Shown here one piece after another: positions 46,701 through 55,716 of a DNA stretch of 64,000 bases. The notes beneath the pieces are model-generated. The model saw only the letters and a list, made by a program, of their open reading frames with translations. It searched no databases and had not been told where the DNA came from. Position 1 is the stretch's first letter. Every line of letters begins with the position of its first letter. The stretch lies in contig NZ_JH980292.1 in the NCBI RefSeq assembly GCF_000314005.1, positions 2,683,725-2,747,724 of the forward strand, given 5' to 3'. The position numbers and the translations under genes were made by a program. The stretch comes from Spirulina subsalsa PCC 9445 (GTDB lineage: Bacteria; Cyanobacteriota; Cyanobacteriia; Cyanobacteriales; Spirulinaceae).

Positions 46701-48014
46701 TTAACCGTTAATCCAAAGTCTTCCCTCTTGCAAAGGAACATTATGTTTTCTGTTTTTCCATTTAGTATTACGCTGACGAATGGGTTCAAATGACCAAGAT
46801 TTAAAACCTGCTGCAAGTGCCAATTTTCCTAGCCACTTTTGTACGGGAACATATAGACCATAGGGGGCTGAATCTCCAACGACAAAACACAGGTTACTGT
46901 CAGATTTTGTCACTTGACGTAAGGCGTGAAAAACTAGCCCTAAATCGTTAAAATAAGCAGCAATCATTGTGTGATAGGCTTTTTTTCCGGCTTTCGTTTC
47001 TCGAATTATGGCTAACTCTTGACAAATGGGGATTAATTCTCCTCGAATTGGCTCAAGAATTGATTCTTGAACTAAGGATTCTAATAGCAGTCGATCTTTG
47101 GCTGCGTGTTGGGAACTTGATCGAATGAGAAATTGACGTACAACATGGTGCAAATCGCCCCAAGACTTTACTTCTCCCCAAAAGGTCATTTCTAATCGGG
47201 TTGCATCTGCATAATCATAGTTATTGGCATAGGGAGGCGATGTTATCACTAAATCAATGGAGTGGTGGGGGATATTTTTTAAGGTTCTTGCATCTTCTTG
47301 TAAAAATACGGCTTGACTCGATTTAGCAATCGATTGTAGATAATTCATGTCTTCTGCCATGAGAGCAATCTGTTTGTCTAGTGCATCGAAGGGATTACAA
47401 GTTTTGGCTTTACGTTTATTGGGAAGAATATACTGCCATTGTGCTGTTCCTACATGGCTCGATGGTCTTAAGATAGCAGAAATAGCAAGAAACAGAAGAA
47501 TCTGTAGGTTTTCAGTGTAGGAGGGCGCAAGATCAAAATAGGCTTGCTTAATATTTAGGAGATCGGCCAAGTTATCGTCTTGGTAACATTTTTTTAACAA
47601 ATCAGGTAGATCATTCGAGGGTTTCAGTTTAAGTGTTAAGGCTAATTTTTTAAGCTCAGTTGCTGCTTGCAAAAAATGGCTAGGATTAACAGTCCAAGCA
47701 AGTTTAGCCTTGGCGAGTTTATAGACAAAGGGATGAGCTTCTACTCCAAAAGATTTGACTCCCAACTGATCGGCAGCAATGGATACTGTGCCGGAGCCCG
47801 CAAAGGGATCTAGAATCATTTGGGGCTTAAATTCCGTGATCATTTGTTCAACCCAAGCGGCGGAAAAGCCAGCAGAATAGCGAAACCACCGATGAATAGG
47901 TAATTTCATATTGTCGGTAAATGTTCCGGATCTTGGGTCAATTACTTTGGACTGAGTGGCTGCATGGGAATCAGGATCTAATTTGAAAAGTTCAAGCTGT
48001 ACAAACTTATTCAT
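46701..48014 (-). CDS. DNA methyltransferase (N4-cytosine/N6-adenine type) of an R-M pair
   Basis: A 437-residue SAM-dependent methyltransferase. Motif I DPFAGSGT at 69-76 (SAM binding) precedes motif IV TSPPYANNYDYAD at 258-270. The SPPY form favours N4-cytosine methylation, although N6-adenine enzymes of this type exist. A region of about 180 residues between the motifs could be the target-recognition domain. It protects DNA against the endonuclease encoded directly downstream; the methyltransferase-first order avoids self-cutting. The next gene upstream, menD, ends close by and is on the same strand but unrelated. Confidence 0.9.
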   Translation of the reverse strand: MNKFVQLELFKLDPDSHAATQSKVIDPRSGTFTDNMKLPIHRWFRYSAGFSAAWVEQMITEFKPQMILDPFAGSGTVSIAADQLGVKSFGVEAHPFVYKLAKAKLAWTVNPSHFLQAATELKKLALTLKLKPSNDLPDLLKKCYQDDNLADLLNIKQAYFDLAPSYTENLQILLFLAISAILRPSSHVGTAQWQYILPNKRKAKTCNPFDALDKQIALMAEDMNYLQSIAKSSQAVFLQEDARTLKNIPHHSIDLVITSPPYANNYDYADATRLEMTFWGEVKSWGDLHHVVRQFLIRSSSQHAAKDRLLLESLVQESILEPIRGELIPICQELAIIRETKAGKKAYHTMIAAYFNDLGLVFHALRQVTKSDSNLCFVVGDSAPYGLYVPVQKWLGKLALAAGFKSWSFEPIRQRNTKWKNRKHNVPLQEGRLWING

Positions 48015-48058
48015 TCAATTTCTTTTGGTTAAATTGGGAAGGGGTCGTCACCGTTTGC

Positions 48059-49792
48059 CTATTCACAGTTTACTGAGGTAGAAAGTACCTGAGAAAATAA
48101 CATTTTGCGGTAGTGGGCATCGGATTGACGCTGGGTGGGGAGGAGGAGGAGACGCACTCCGGAGGGGGGGAGGGGATTGAGTAGGGGGGGGAGTTGCTGC
48201 CAATGGGTGAGTGGGTGGCAGGGGATGCCGTAAGCGCTGGCGAGTTGTTGGAGATTGACGTTTTGGGGGGTGGCGAAATAGTCGGTAAAGGGGGGATCAT
48301 ATTGGGCGATGGGGAGAAATTCAAAGATGCCGCCCCCGTTGTTGGCGATCGCAATAATCGTTAAATGCCCCCTCAATTTCCCCTGCTGTAACAGGCCGTT
48401 GGTATCGTGCAGCAAGGCTAAATCCCCTGTCACTAGAACCGTTGGGCGGTTCCCGTGGGCAATCCCTAAAGCGGTGGAGACAATGCCATCAATCCCATTC
48501 GCCCCCCGATTGAAAAAGGGCTGATACCCCTGATCATTGGGTTGCCAAAAATATTCAACATCTCGAACAGGTGTACTGTTAGAAATAAAAATGGGGGTAT
48601 GGGGGGGCAGTGTTTGGGAGAGTAACCAGGTTAACTTGCCCTCAAAGAGGGTTTCTAAGGGGTCTAGGGTGGCGTTTAACTGGCGGTTGACCTGTTGGTT
48701 GAGGGTTTGCCACTGGTGGAGGTAGGGGGAAGGGGGGCGGGGGAAATCTGGGTGTTGTAACTGTTCAACGGTGCAGGGGAGGGGGTGGGCGGGGTGGTGG
48801 AGGGGATCGAAGTTTTCCGGATGGGGATCCACAATCCAGCGGGGGGGCTGGTGTTGGGTGAGCCATTGCCGCAAGACTTTACTGGTGGGGAGTTCGCCGA
48901 TTTGGATCACTAAATCTGGCACCAATTGATCCCCCCAGTGGGGGTGACGGAGGAGGGTGTCGTAGGTGGTGATGAGATGGGGATTGAGGGGGGCATAGTT
49001 GCGTAGGGGGGAGAGTCCTTCGGCCAGGACCGGAAATTGTAGGGTTTGGGCGAGTTGTGCGATCGCCTGACAATAGAGTTTCGGTTCTCTCGGTTGGGCG
49101 AGTCCCCCAATAATCAGGCCTTTCGTTCCCTTCTCCCAGGGGCTAGGATAGCTCACAGGGGCTAAAGGGGGGGACACTGGGGGGCGAATTTCCCCAAAAA
49201 AGGCCGCCTCATCCCATTGTTCCCCCAAAGGGAGTAAATCGGGATCGGTTACGGGGGCAAGGGGTTCACGGAAAGGCAGATTGAGATGAACCACGCCTTG
49301 CTGGGGAAAATGCGATCGCCGCCAAGCTTGAACTAGGGTTTGCCGCAGATAGTCCAACAAATCCCACTGGGGGAGGGCTAACTCCGTTTGCCAGTTGGGA
49401 TAGTCCCCATAGAGACGAATCTGGTTAATCGTTTGTCCTGCGTGACAATGGCGCAATTCCGGGGGACGATCGGCCGTGAGAATAATCAGGGGAACATGAC
49501 TTAAGGCCGCTTCAATGACGGCCGGGTAAAAATTCGCCCCAGCGGTGCCGGAGGTACAGATTAAGACCACAGGTTGCCCCGTTTGTTTCGCTACCCCCAA
49601 GGCAAAAAAGGCCGCAGAACGTTCGTCTAAGATGGAAAGCGTCTCTAGATGAGGGTGTTGGGCAAAGGCCACCGTCAGAGGAGCCGAACGAGATCCGGGA
49701 CAGGCGATCGCCGTCGTCAGACCCAAACGATAGCAGGTTTCAGCGAGAACAGAAGCCCAAAGGGTGTTAATGTTGCGAAAATCAAGGGGCAT
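48059..49792 (-). CDS. menD: 2-succinyl-5-enolpyruvyl-6-hydroxy-3-cyclohexene-1-carboxylate synthase
   Basis: A 577-residue ThDP enzyme: ACPGSRSAPLTVAFAQHP near residue 30, DERSAAFFALGVAKQTG with the catalytic Glu, and the ThDP/Mg2+ motif TGDLALLHDTNG near 455 with IANNGGGIFEFLP. It joins isochorismate and 2-oxoglutarate in phylloquinone synthesis for photosystem I. It overlaps menH by 11 bases (menH first), so the two are translationally coupled. Its base composition is G/C-rich, in contrast to the R-M genes downstream. Confidence 0.96.
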   Translation of the reverse strand: MPLDFRNINTLWASVLAETCYRLGLTTAIACPGSRSAPLTVAFAQHPHLETLSILDERSAAFFALGVAKQTGQPVVLICTSGTAGANFYPAVIEAALSHVPLIILTADRPPELRHCHAGQTINQIRLYGDYPNWQTELALPQWDLLDYLRQTLVQAWRRSHFPQQGVVHLNLPFREPLAPVTDPDLLPLGEQWDEAAFFGEIRPPVSPPLAPVSYPSPWEKGTKGLIIGGLAQPREPKLYCQAIAQLAQTLQFPVLAEGLSPLRNYAPLNPHLITTYDTLLRHPHWGDQLVPDLVIQIGELPTSKVLRQWLTQHQPPRWIVDPHPENFDPLHHPAHPLPCTVEQLQHPDFPRPPSPYLHQWQTLNQQVNRQLNATLDPLETLFEGKLTWLLSQTLPPHTPIFISNSTPVRDVEYFWQPNDQGYQPFFNRGANGIDGIVSTALGIAHGNRPTVLVTGDLALLHDTNGLLQQGKLRGHLTIIAIANNGGGIFEFLPIAQYDPPFTDYFATPQNVNLQQLASAYGIPCHPLTHWQQLPPLLNPLPPSGVRLLLLPTQRQSDAHYRKMLFSQVLSTSVNCE

Positions 49793-50591
49793 TCAAAAAA
49801 AGGCGGATTAATTCCACATACGAATTCACATTTTCCAGATGGATATTATGCCCACAGTTCTCCACTTGTTTCAACTGGGCTCCTGGACAAAGACGCGCCA
49901 TTTCCTGATTAATCCCCTGAAATTTAGTATCTTTTTCCCCGACTAACAGTAATAAGGGGCGGTTATAGTGGGGGAGCAAATCCCACAGGGGGGGCTGTAC
50001 CCCTGTCCCCATCCCCTGTAAAACTTGGGCTAACTGTTGGGGCTGATTCTGTAAGCGCCGTTGGAACATAACCGGGAATTGGGGATGATGGCGCAGGGAG
50101 GCAAAGAGGGGATTTTGATACCACCTGTCGAGGAATTGGGCGAAATTAAGGTCAGTGAGGCGTTCAATGAGTTGGGCATCCTGTTGCCGTCGTTCTGCCC
50201 GTTCTCGGGGGGTTTTCAAGCCCGCAGAGGACGATTCTAGGATGACCTTGGGGAAATGGTGGGGAAACGTTAGGGCAAGGTAGAGCGCCAGTCGTCCTCC
50301 GAGAGAATACCCCGCAAGGCAACAGGGGAGACGCTGGAGTTGAGTTAATAGGGTGATGATGCCTTGGGCTACGGAGGGAAAGCGATAATTTTCTACATGG
50401 GGGGGGGTTTGGGTTTGCCCATGTCCGGGGAGATCCAAGGTCAGACAATAGTAATCTGAGGTGAGTTGTGCGATCGCCTCCTGAAAATCCTCCCCACTGC
50501 CCATAAAACCGTGTAAGAACAACAGAGAAGGCTTTTCTGGGTTGCCTTGAGTCTTAATGGAGAAGGAGTAGGGAGGACTTGGGATAATCAC
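49782..50591 (-). CDS. menH: MenH-type alpha/beta hydrolase (SHCHC synthase)
   Basis: A 269-residue alpha/beta hydrolase: LFLHGFMGSGEDFQEAI (oxyanion loop), LAGYSLGGRLALYLAL with the nucleophile Ser, an Asp near LLLLVGEKDTKFQ and the His in VENCGHNIHLEN. It removes pyruvate from the MenD product to give SHCHC. The 11-base overlap with menD supports the assignment; without it only a general hydrolase could be claimed. Confidence 0.9.
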   Translation of the reverse strand: MIIPSPPYSFSIKTQGNPEKPSLLFLHGFMGSGEDFQEAIAQLTSDYYCLTLDLPGHGQTQTPPHVENYRFPSVAQGIITLLTQLQRLPCCLAGYSLGGRLALYLALTFPHHFPKVILESSSAGLKTPRERAERRQQDAQLIERLTDLNFAQFLDRWYQNPLFASLRHHPQFPVMFQRRLQNQPQQLAQVLQGMGTGVQPPLWDLLPHYNRPLLLLVGEKDTKFQGINQEMARLCPGAQLKQVENCGHNIHLENVNSYVELIRLFLNAP

Positions 50592-50705
50592 GGCAAAAAA
50601 ACAATCAGGTATTAATTTAATGTGCCGTTTATCCTATCGCGTTGAGCGGGAGTCCATTTCAAGATAGGTTGCGATCGCCTTTTCTAAATGTTCTTGATTC
50701 TCCAC

Positions 50706-51716
50706 TCAGTCAACCAGTCGGAATGTCGCCAAAACAGGAAGATGATCAGAAGCTTGTCCCATCTCCCTTAAAACCTCCGATTCGACCAACTCTAAGGAAT
50801 TGGGAGTATAAAAAATATAATCCAGTTTAAACCTTGGTTCATTAGAGGGAAACGTCTTCATCTCCGGCGTATTCATCGCTTTTTGTGGCACAACAGAACG
50901 AATTTTAGGATGATTTAATAATAGTTGAACCGTCGAATCAGGAGAATCTGGAGTTAAATGAGGATCACTATTAAAATCTCCCATTAATAACACCGGATGT
51001 TGGGGTTCGTATTGCGCCAGTATGTCCAAAATTTCTTCAGTTTGACGGCGACGAGTGGGAATATCAAAGGCTTCCAGATGAACATTAATCACAATTACAA
51101 GTTGTCCATTGATCTCAATTTCGGCGATTTGTGCCAGTCGATCAAGATAAAAAGCCTTGTACAAAAACGGACGGTTTTCTACTTTGCCTAAAACGAGGCG
51201 TTCATGACGACGAATCGGGAATTGACTTAAGATAGCCTGACTCGATAGAATACGGCGAAAATGGACGCTGGGGGGCCAGTAGGGGAAGGGGAGATAGTTT
51301 TTATCCCAATTAATGGCGATCGCACGATATGCCATTCCCAAGCCCTTCCCCAACGCTTCCACCTGATGGACTTCATAGGAACGGTGGGAGGGGAGATCAA
51401 TTTCCTGTAGCCCCATAATATCAATTTGCCGAGGTTTCAGGTTCGCCAAAACTTGTTTTAAATTCTCCTCAAACAGTTCTCGCGGAGGACGGATAGCCTC
51501 ATTATTCGTTAAACCCGAAAGATAGCCGATATTGTAGGTCAGTACACTAAAAACCGACTCCCCCTTAGAGGGAGGTGTGATAGAGTCATCCTGCACAATT
51601 TCCGCGTACTTTTCTTTTGGGTAATATCCCCCACTCGCCCAAAAAAAGAAGATCAAAATAGCTAGCACGGGAACACCTAAAACCAGACCCCAACTCAGCA
51701 ATAATTTATAGTTCAT
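50706..51716 (-). CDS. Endonuclease/exonuclease/phosphatase-family membrane-anchored protein
   Basis: A 336-residue protein with an N-terminal membrane helix (LLLSWGLVLGVPVLAILIFFFW, about 5-26) and an EEP domain: VLTYNIGYL, IMGLQEID with the Mg2+ Glu, VINVHLEAFD, LLMGDFNSDP and ASDHLPVLATF. The active site faces outside the cytoplasm, so a lipid or sugar phosphate or nucleic acid outside is the likely substrate. It overlaps larC by 11 bases (51706-51716), a translationally coupled pair with no obvious functional link. Confidence 0.87.
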   Translation of the reverse strand: MNYKLLLSWGLVLGVPVLAILIFFFWASGGYYPKEKYAEIVQDDSITPPSKGESVFSVLTYNIGYLSGLTNNEAIRPPRELFEENLKQVLANLKPRQIDIMGLQEIDLPSHRSYEVHQVEALGKGLGMAYRAIAINWDKNYLPFPYWPPSVHFRRILSSQAILSQFPIRRHERLVLGKVENRPFLYKAFYLDRLAQIAEIEINGQLVIVINVHLEAFDIPTRRRQTEEILDILAQYEPQHPVLLMGDFNSDPHLTPDSPDSTVQLLLNHPKIRSVVPQKAMNTPEMKTFPSNEPRFKLDYIFYTPNSLELVESEVLREMGQASDHLPVLATFRLVD

Positions 51717-52893
51717 TCACCTTGAACTCCTGTAAAACCATCTGTTGGATAGTGGTTAAAGGTTTTTGCTGTTCTCTGGCAATTTTGGCACAATCTTCAT
51801 ATTCAGGCTGCATATTTAACACCTCTTCCCCTTGTCGGGCGATTTTAACCCGCACCCGACCATAGGGAAGCTCAACCGTGCGCAATTCCCGCGCTAGGAT
51901 GTGACGAGTTTGTAGACGGGAACGAATGCCTAAAGTAGTGGTTTCTCGAAATAAAATTTCTTGACAATCCTCTACCCTTTCCGGGTGACAAATCACCGTA
52001 ATCAGATGACCAGGGCGGGATTTTTTCATGCCGATGGCCTGCGTAAAGACATCCAGCGCCCCAGTTTTGAACAGTTCCTCGCTAGTGTAGGCGATCGCCT
52101 GTGGGGTGAGATCATCCACCTGGGTTTCAAGCACCGCAACAGTTTCCGACTCCGTGTTTTCCTGACGTTCCCCAATCCACAAGCGCAAAATATTCGGCAT
52201 CGACAGATCATGATTACCCGCTCCCAATCCCACTCGCCCCAACTGCATCGCCGGAATCGGACCGAATTTTTCCGCTAACGTAGTGACAAGGGCCGCCCCA
52301 GTGGGAGTCACCAATTCCCGTTCAATACCATTGCTATAAACCGGAACTTGGCGCATTTGCCATAACTCTAACACCGCCGGAACCGGGACAGGCATCCGTC
52401 CATGAGCCGCTTTTACCGTTCCCCCCCCCGTCGGTAATGCCGAACAATAGAGGGTTTCAACCTCCAAATAATGCAGCCCCAAACAAGTTCCCACAACATC
52501 CACTAAAGCATCCGTTGCACCGACTTCATGGAAATGCACCTTTTCGGGAGCCACACCATGAACCGCCCCTTCTGCGATCGCCAACTGGCGAAACACCTTT
52601 AAACTCCACTCCTTCACCTTCGGAGGTAACATCGCCCCTTGAATCATCCGTTCAATCTCGGGTAAATGTCGGTGATGGTGATGATCCGTCGTCATCACCT
52701 TAACCTCAACCTTCGTCGCCCGTTGGCCTTGGCGCAAAACCTCTTCAGACCACAGTTGACACTCCTGAGCCAACCCCAGAATCTGTAACAATTGATTCAA
52801 CTCCTGCCAAGGTAGCCCCGCATCCACCAAGGCCCCCAGACACATATCCCCAGCAATTCCCGTGGGACAGTCAAAATAAGCGATTTTCCCCAT
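51706..52893 (-). CDS. larC: Nickel-pincer cofactor biosynthesis protein LarC
   Basis: A 395-residue protein (formerly DUF111). MGKIAYFDCPTGIAGDMCLGAL at the start, a His cluster HHHHxH at 71-76, HFHEVGATDALVDVVG and LPTGGGTVKAAHGRMPVPVPA are family marks. LarC inserts nickel into the pincer nucleotide of lactate racemase and related enzymes (CTP-dependent cyclometallase). LarB, LarE and a LarA are not in the window. No frameshift is present (some larC genes need one). Confidence 0.92.
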   Translation of the reverse strand: MGKIAYFDCPTGIAGDMCLGALVDAGLPWQELNQLLQILGLAQECQLWSEEVLRQGQRATKVEVKVMTTDHHHHRHLPEIERMIQGAMLPPKVKEWSLKVFRQLAIAEGAVHGVAPEKVHFHEVGATDALVDVVGTCLGLHYLEVETLYCSALPTGGGTVKAAHGRMPVPVPAVLELWQMRQVPVYSNGIERELVTPTGAALVTTLAEKFGPIPAMQLGRVGLGAGNHDLSMPNILRLWIGERQENTESETVAVLETQVDDLTPQAIAYTSEELFKTGALDVFTQAIGMKKSRPGHLITVICHPERVEDCQEILFRETTTLGIRSRLQTRHILARELRTVELPYGRVRVKIARQGEEVLNMQPEYEDCAKIAREQQKPLTTIQQMVLQEFKVNEL

Positions 52894-52994
52894 TGATTTG
52901 TCAGATCCTCACTCAAATCGGTATACCATGACTCACATTAACGATTTTCTGCCCTCCTCCCCCCCTTGATTTTGTCCAGCACCCTTCTCGATCT

Positions 52995-53648
52995 ATGGCT
53001 ACCCTTTATAATATCCATCCCCAAAACCCCCAAAAACGCAGTCTTGAAGAAATTGTCAGCGCCCTAAAAGATGGGGCAATTATGCTTTACCCCACCGACA
53101 CCGTGTATGCGATTGGTTGCGATATGACCGTTAAATCGGCGGTGCAACGGGTCAGACAATTAAAACAACTATCCAATGATAAACCTCTAACCTTCCTCTG
53201 TTCGTCTCTCTCTAATATTTCCCATTATGCTTGGGTAACAGATCAGGCATACCGCATCATGAAGCGCCTGATTCCGGGGCCTTATACCTTTGTTTTGCCA
53301 GCCACCAAATTAGTCCCCAAAATCGTCATGAATCCCAAACGCAAGACCACAGGTATCCGGGTACCCCAGCATCAAGTCTGTTTAGAGTTATTGGAAGCCT
53401 TGGGCAACCCGATTATTTCCACCTCCGCCCATTTACCCGATGACGAGGGGGAATATCCTACCCTTGACCTCGAACGCAGTCGCTTTTTCGATACCCTCGA
53501 ACCCTTGGTAGACCTGATTATTGACGATAGTTCAGACCCCGGTCATCAAGTGTCCACCATATTAGATTTAACCAGTGAGAAACCTTCTGTGGTTCGGAAA
53601 GGTCTTGGATGGGAAGCGATGGAAGAATGGTTAGTCCTAAGTGATTAA
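52995..53648 (+). CDS. YciO/Sua5/YrdC-family L-threonylcarbamoyladenylate synthase
   Basis: A 217-residue single YrdC domain: LKDGAIMLYPTDTVYAIGCD, RQLKQLSNDKPLTFLC, TTGIRVPQHQVCLELLEALG and PIISTSAHLPDDEG. The KRxxxKPL-type motif (KQLSNDKPL) binds ATP and threonine. It makes threonylcarbamoyl-AMP for the t6A modification of tRNA, or is a YciO paralogue; the ending and length favour YciO. Divergent from larC. Confidence 0.88.
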   Translation: MATLYNIHPQNPQKRSLEEIVSALKDGAIMLYPTDTVYAIGCDMTVKSAVQRVRQLKQLSNDKPLTFLCSSLSNISHYAWVTDQAYRIMKRLIPGPYTFVLPATKLVPKIVMNPKRKTTGIRVPQHQVCLELLEALGNPIISTSAHLPDDEGEYPTLDLERSRFFDTLEPLVDLIIDDSSDPGHQVSTILDLTSEKPSVVRKGLGWEAMEEWLVLSD

Positions 53649-54029
53649 TCTGGGTCAAAATGTTTCCCACAAGAGAACAGAATGGGTTTACGGATGTTTT
53701 GCCGTCTGACCTCCAGTTTCTGAACTGTCTCCCTTTTGGAAACAGGACAGGTCGAGAAACCGACTCATCGCCCCAGGGCAGATCGGCTGAAAGTTAGATG
53801 AGTATTGGGATTCGCGCTTATTAGTCGATTGTGCCAATTGTCAGGGTGTATCACCGGATCACGCAAGCTTGAGGTTCTGACACAAGAACCCCCCCGGGTC
53901 AAAGCGTGACCACCTAAAGTCAAAGTATCAAGAACAGGGAAACGCCAACGGTTGAAGCAATGGCTGATTTATTTCCCGAATCTTGAAACTTGATTTGTTA
54001 CTCTGTCGTCTGTTTTAAGGGGCATTACC
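53649..54029. other. Intergenic region ahead of the HetZ-related gene, two hairpins
   Basis: This 381-base spacer holds no gene. Two adjacent inverted repeats lie in its second half: GGTTCT-N6-AGAACC (53873-53890) and GGTC-N7-GACC (53897-53911), separated by a C run. They could be operator or RNA structures in the leader of the HetZ-related gene. AAGGGG lies 8 bases before its ATG. Confidence 0.35.
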
Positions 54030-55217
54030 ATGCAAGCACACACCTGTCACTTTGTATCACAATCTACCGATCCCACCACTACCCATCCGGAAAAGCAACA
54101 ATCCCCTTTAGAGTTTGTTCTGCTCGAAGAAATTCGCGATCGCGCTGGATTATCCGGTCGTTCTGCTCATGCTGTCGCTCATCGCATCGCGGAGGAAGTG
54201 AATCGAGTTTGCAGCAAAAGCGATCGCATCCAAGGCTCCGGGGAAGTCCGCGCTCACCTGCTCTATTTAGGCTACCACCGCTTAAATAAATGTCTCTCCT
54301 ACTTCAAATTAGGGGCAAAACAAGGCCGCGTCGAACTGCACAGCAACCTCAGCGTCATGATTTACCGTCATATCGCCCCCACCCGCTTACAAATGGGGTT
54401 CTCCGGTCGGTACAACCTGATTGAAGACTTTTTACAAGACTTCTATGTTGAATCCTTAAAAGCCTTCCGTCGGGAAAATGAGGTACCAGAAGACTACCAA
54501 CCCCGCACCCAATTGGAATTAGCGGAATATATGGCCTTCACAGAACAATATGCCAAACGTCGGATCACCTTACCCAATGGCTACGCGCAACAGTTAATCA
54601 TCCTGAGAGCGCAAAGTTTCGCCCGTCGTCAACCCAAAGAAACCAGCGTAGACCTTGAACAAGCCGTTGAATTTGCCAAAGATGAAGAATCCCAAGCCTA
54701 TCAACGCTCTGCCACCGTCCAGCAAGTGCGCTCCCAAATGGTCGCCGAAACCCCCGATCCTTGGGAAAACGTCAAACGCGACCGGGTGATTGCCTCCCTG
54801 TTTGAGTACCTGAACGCCCAAGGTCACTCCGACTGTGCCGACTACTTAGCGTTAAAACTCCAAGACCTCCCCGCTTCGGAAATTGACGAAATCTTGGGCC
54901 TTACCCCTCGTCAACGGGACTATCTGCAACAACGGTTTAAATACCATGTAGACAAATTCGCTAGAACCACCCACTGGAAACTGGTTCATCAGTGGTTAGA
55001 TGCAGACTTAGACCAAAAATTGGGGATGACCTATGACCAGTGGCAACAATTTCAGAGTCAACTTTCTGAAGGCGATCGCGAACTCTTGGCCCTCAAACAA
55101 AATCAAGTTAGTGACGCTGAGATTCAAACCCGCTTGGGGTGTTCCGCCAAAAAATTACAAAAACGTTGGACCGCGCTCCTGGACTTGGCCGCCAAAATGC
55201 GCAACGAGGCCCAATGA
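54030..55217 (+). CDS. HetZ-related protein
   Basis: A 395-residue soluble, mostly helical protein. I recognise the HetZ/HetZ-related family from IEEVNRVCSK-type helix, RVELHSNLSVMIYRHIAP, the central YNLIEDFLQDFYVESLKAFRREN and the C-terminal LGLTPRQRDYLQQRFKYHVDKFART. The last part (about 295-390) looks like two sigma-factor-type helix-turn-helix modules (LTPRQRDYLQQRF; EIQTRLGCSAKKLQKRW). HetZ is a DNA-binding regulator of heterocyst formation in Anabaena, but relatives occur in non-heterocystous strains, so heterocysts cannot be inferred. Followed by a terminator. Confidence 0.7.
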   Translation: MQAHTCHFVSQSTDPTTTHPEKQQSPLEFVLLEEIRDRAGLSGRSAHAVAHRIAEEVNRVCSKSDRIQGSGEVRAHLLYLGYHRLNKCLSYFKLGAKQGRVELHSNLSVMIYRHIAPTRLQMGFSGRYNLIEDFLQDFYVESLKAFRRENEVPEDYQPRTQLELAEYMAFTEQYAKRRITLPNGYAQQLIILRAQSFARRQPKETSVDLEQAVEFAKDEESQAYQRSATVQQVRSQMVAETPDPWENVKRDRVIASLFEYLNAQGHSDCADYLALKLQDLPASEIDEILGLTPRQRDYLQQRFKYHVDKFARTTHWKLVHQWLDADLDQKLGMTYDQWQQFQSQLSEGDRELLALKQNQVSDAEIQTRLGCSAKKLQKRWTALLDLAAKMRNEAQ

Positions 55218-55228
55218 GGGACAGAAAA

Positions 55229-55253
55229 AGCGGGCAAAAAGCCCGCCTTTCTT
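55229..55253 (+). terminator. Terminator after the HetZ-related gene
   Basis: GCGGGC-AAAAA-GCCCGC at 55230-55247, followed by CTTTCTT, 13 bases past the stop codon. Confidence 0.8.
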
Positions 55254-55284
55254 CACCCCCCCAAAACAAAATCATCCTAGGTTC

Positions 55285-55543
55285 GGCAAAGGAATCGGGA
55301 GTCGGGAATCGGGAATCGGGAATCGGGAGTCGGGAATCGGGAGTCGGGAGTCGGGAATCGGGAGTCGGGAGTCGGGAGTCGGGAATCGGGAATCGGGAAT
55401 CGGGAGTCGGGAGTCGGGAGTCGGGAGTCGGGAGTCGGGAGTCGGGAGATTGCCTCTCCCCTGCCCCCCTGCTCCCCTGCTCCCCTGCCCCCCTGCTCCC
55501 CTGCTCCCCTGCTCCCCTGCTCCCTGTTCCCTGTTTTCCACCC
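55285..55543. repeat. STRR heptamer and octamer block
   Basis: About 155 bases of 7-base units GGGAGTC/GGGAATC, then CCCCTGCT-type octamers to about 55530 and CCTGTTC. It is largely the complement of the array at 7256. Frames through it (GIGSRESGVG-type peptides) are not genes. Confidence 0.92.
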
Positions 55544-55592
55544 AGAGTAGAGTTATATTGCTACGCAACGCTTCGCGAACAGCAAGCCCTAA
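55544..55592 (-). repeat. Short interspersed element, copy interrupted by a palindrome
   Basis: Read on the minus strand: TTAGGGCTTGCTG, then about 25 bases including the palindrome TTCGCGAAGCGTTGCG, then AACTCTACTCTGG. The copy at 63172 has the same two outer parts (TTAGGGCTTGCTG and AACTCTACTCTGG) joined by only AAT. Both copies adjoin G/C-rich short-repeat sequence. Confidence 0.6.
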
Positions 55593-55608
55593 ATAGGTAT
55601 CAGTGAGA

Positions 55609-55671
55609 GAACGAGCGGAACGTTTCCGACGCTTACTCATAGAAAACGGGATTAACCCCGATGAAATTTAA
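55609..55671 (+). pseudogene. Duplicated 3' end of the Uma2 gene
   Basis: 21 codons reading ERAERFRRLLIENGINPDEI then TAA. The intact Uma2 gene downstream ends in the same 20 residues except Met for Ile, and the flank after the stop (AAGTTCTAAAACGATA against AAGTTTTAAAACAATA) is also shared. The body of this copy is missing and replaced by the repeat region. Confidence 0.85.
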
Positions 55672-55716
55672 GTTCTAAAACGATAGGATGAGTCAAAATG
55701 TCCTGATGGCTGTGCT

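Noticed and set aside
55285-55530. Possible CRISPR array
   Set aside because: Units are 7-8 bases with no unique spacers and no cas genes nearby.
55033-55640. Three overlapping frames on both strands through the 55.3-kb repeats
   Set aside because: Repeat-derived peptides (GIGSRESG type), overlapping the end of the HetZ-related gene.
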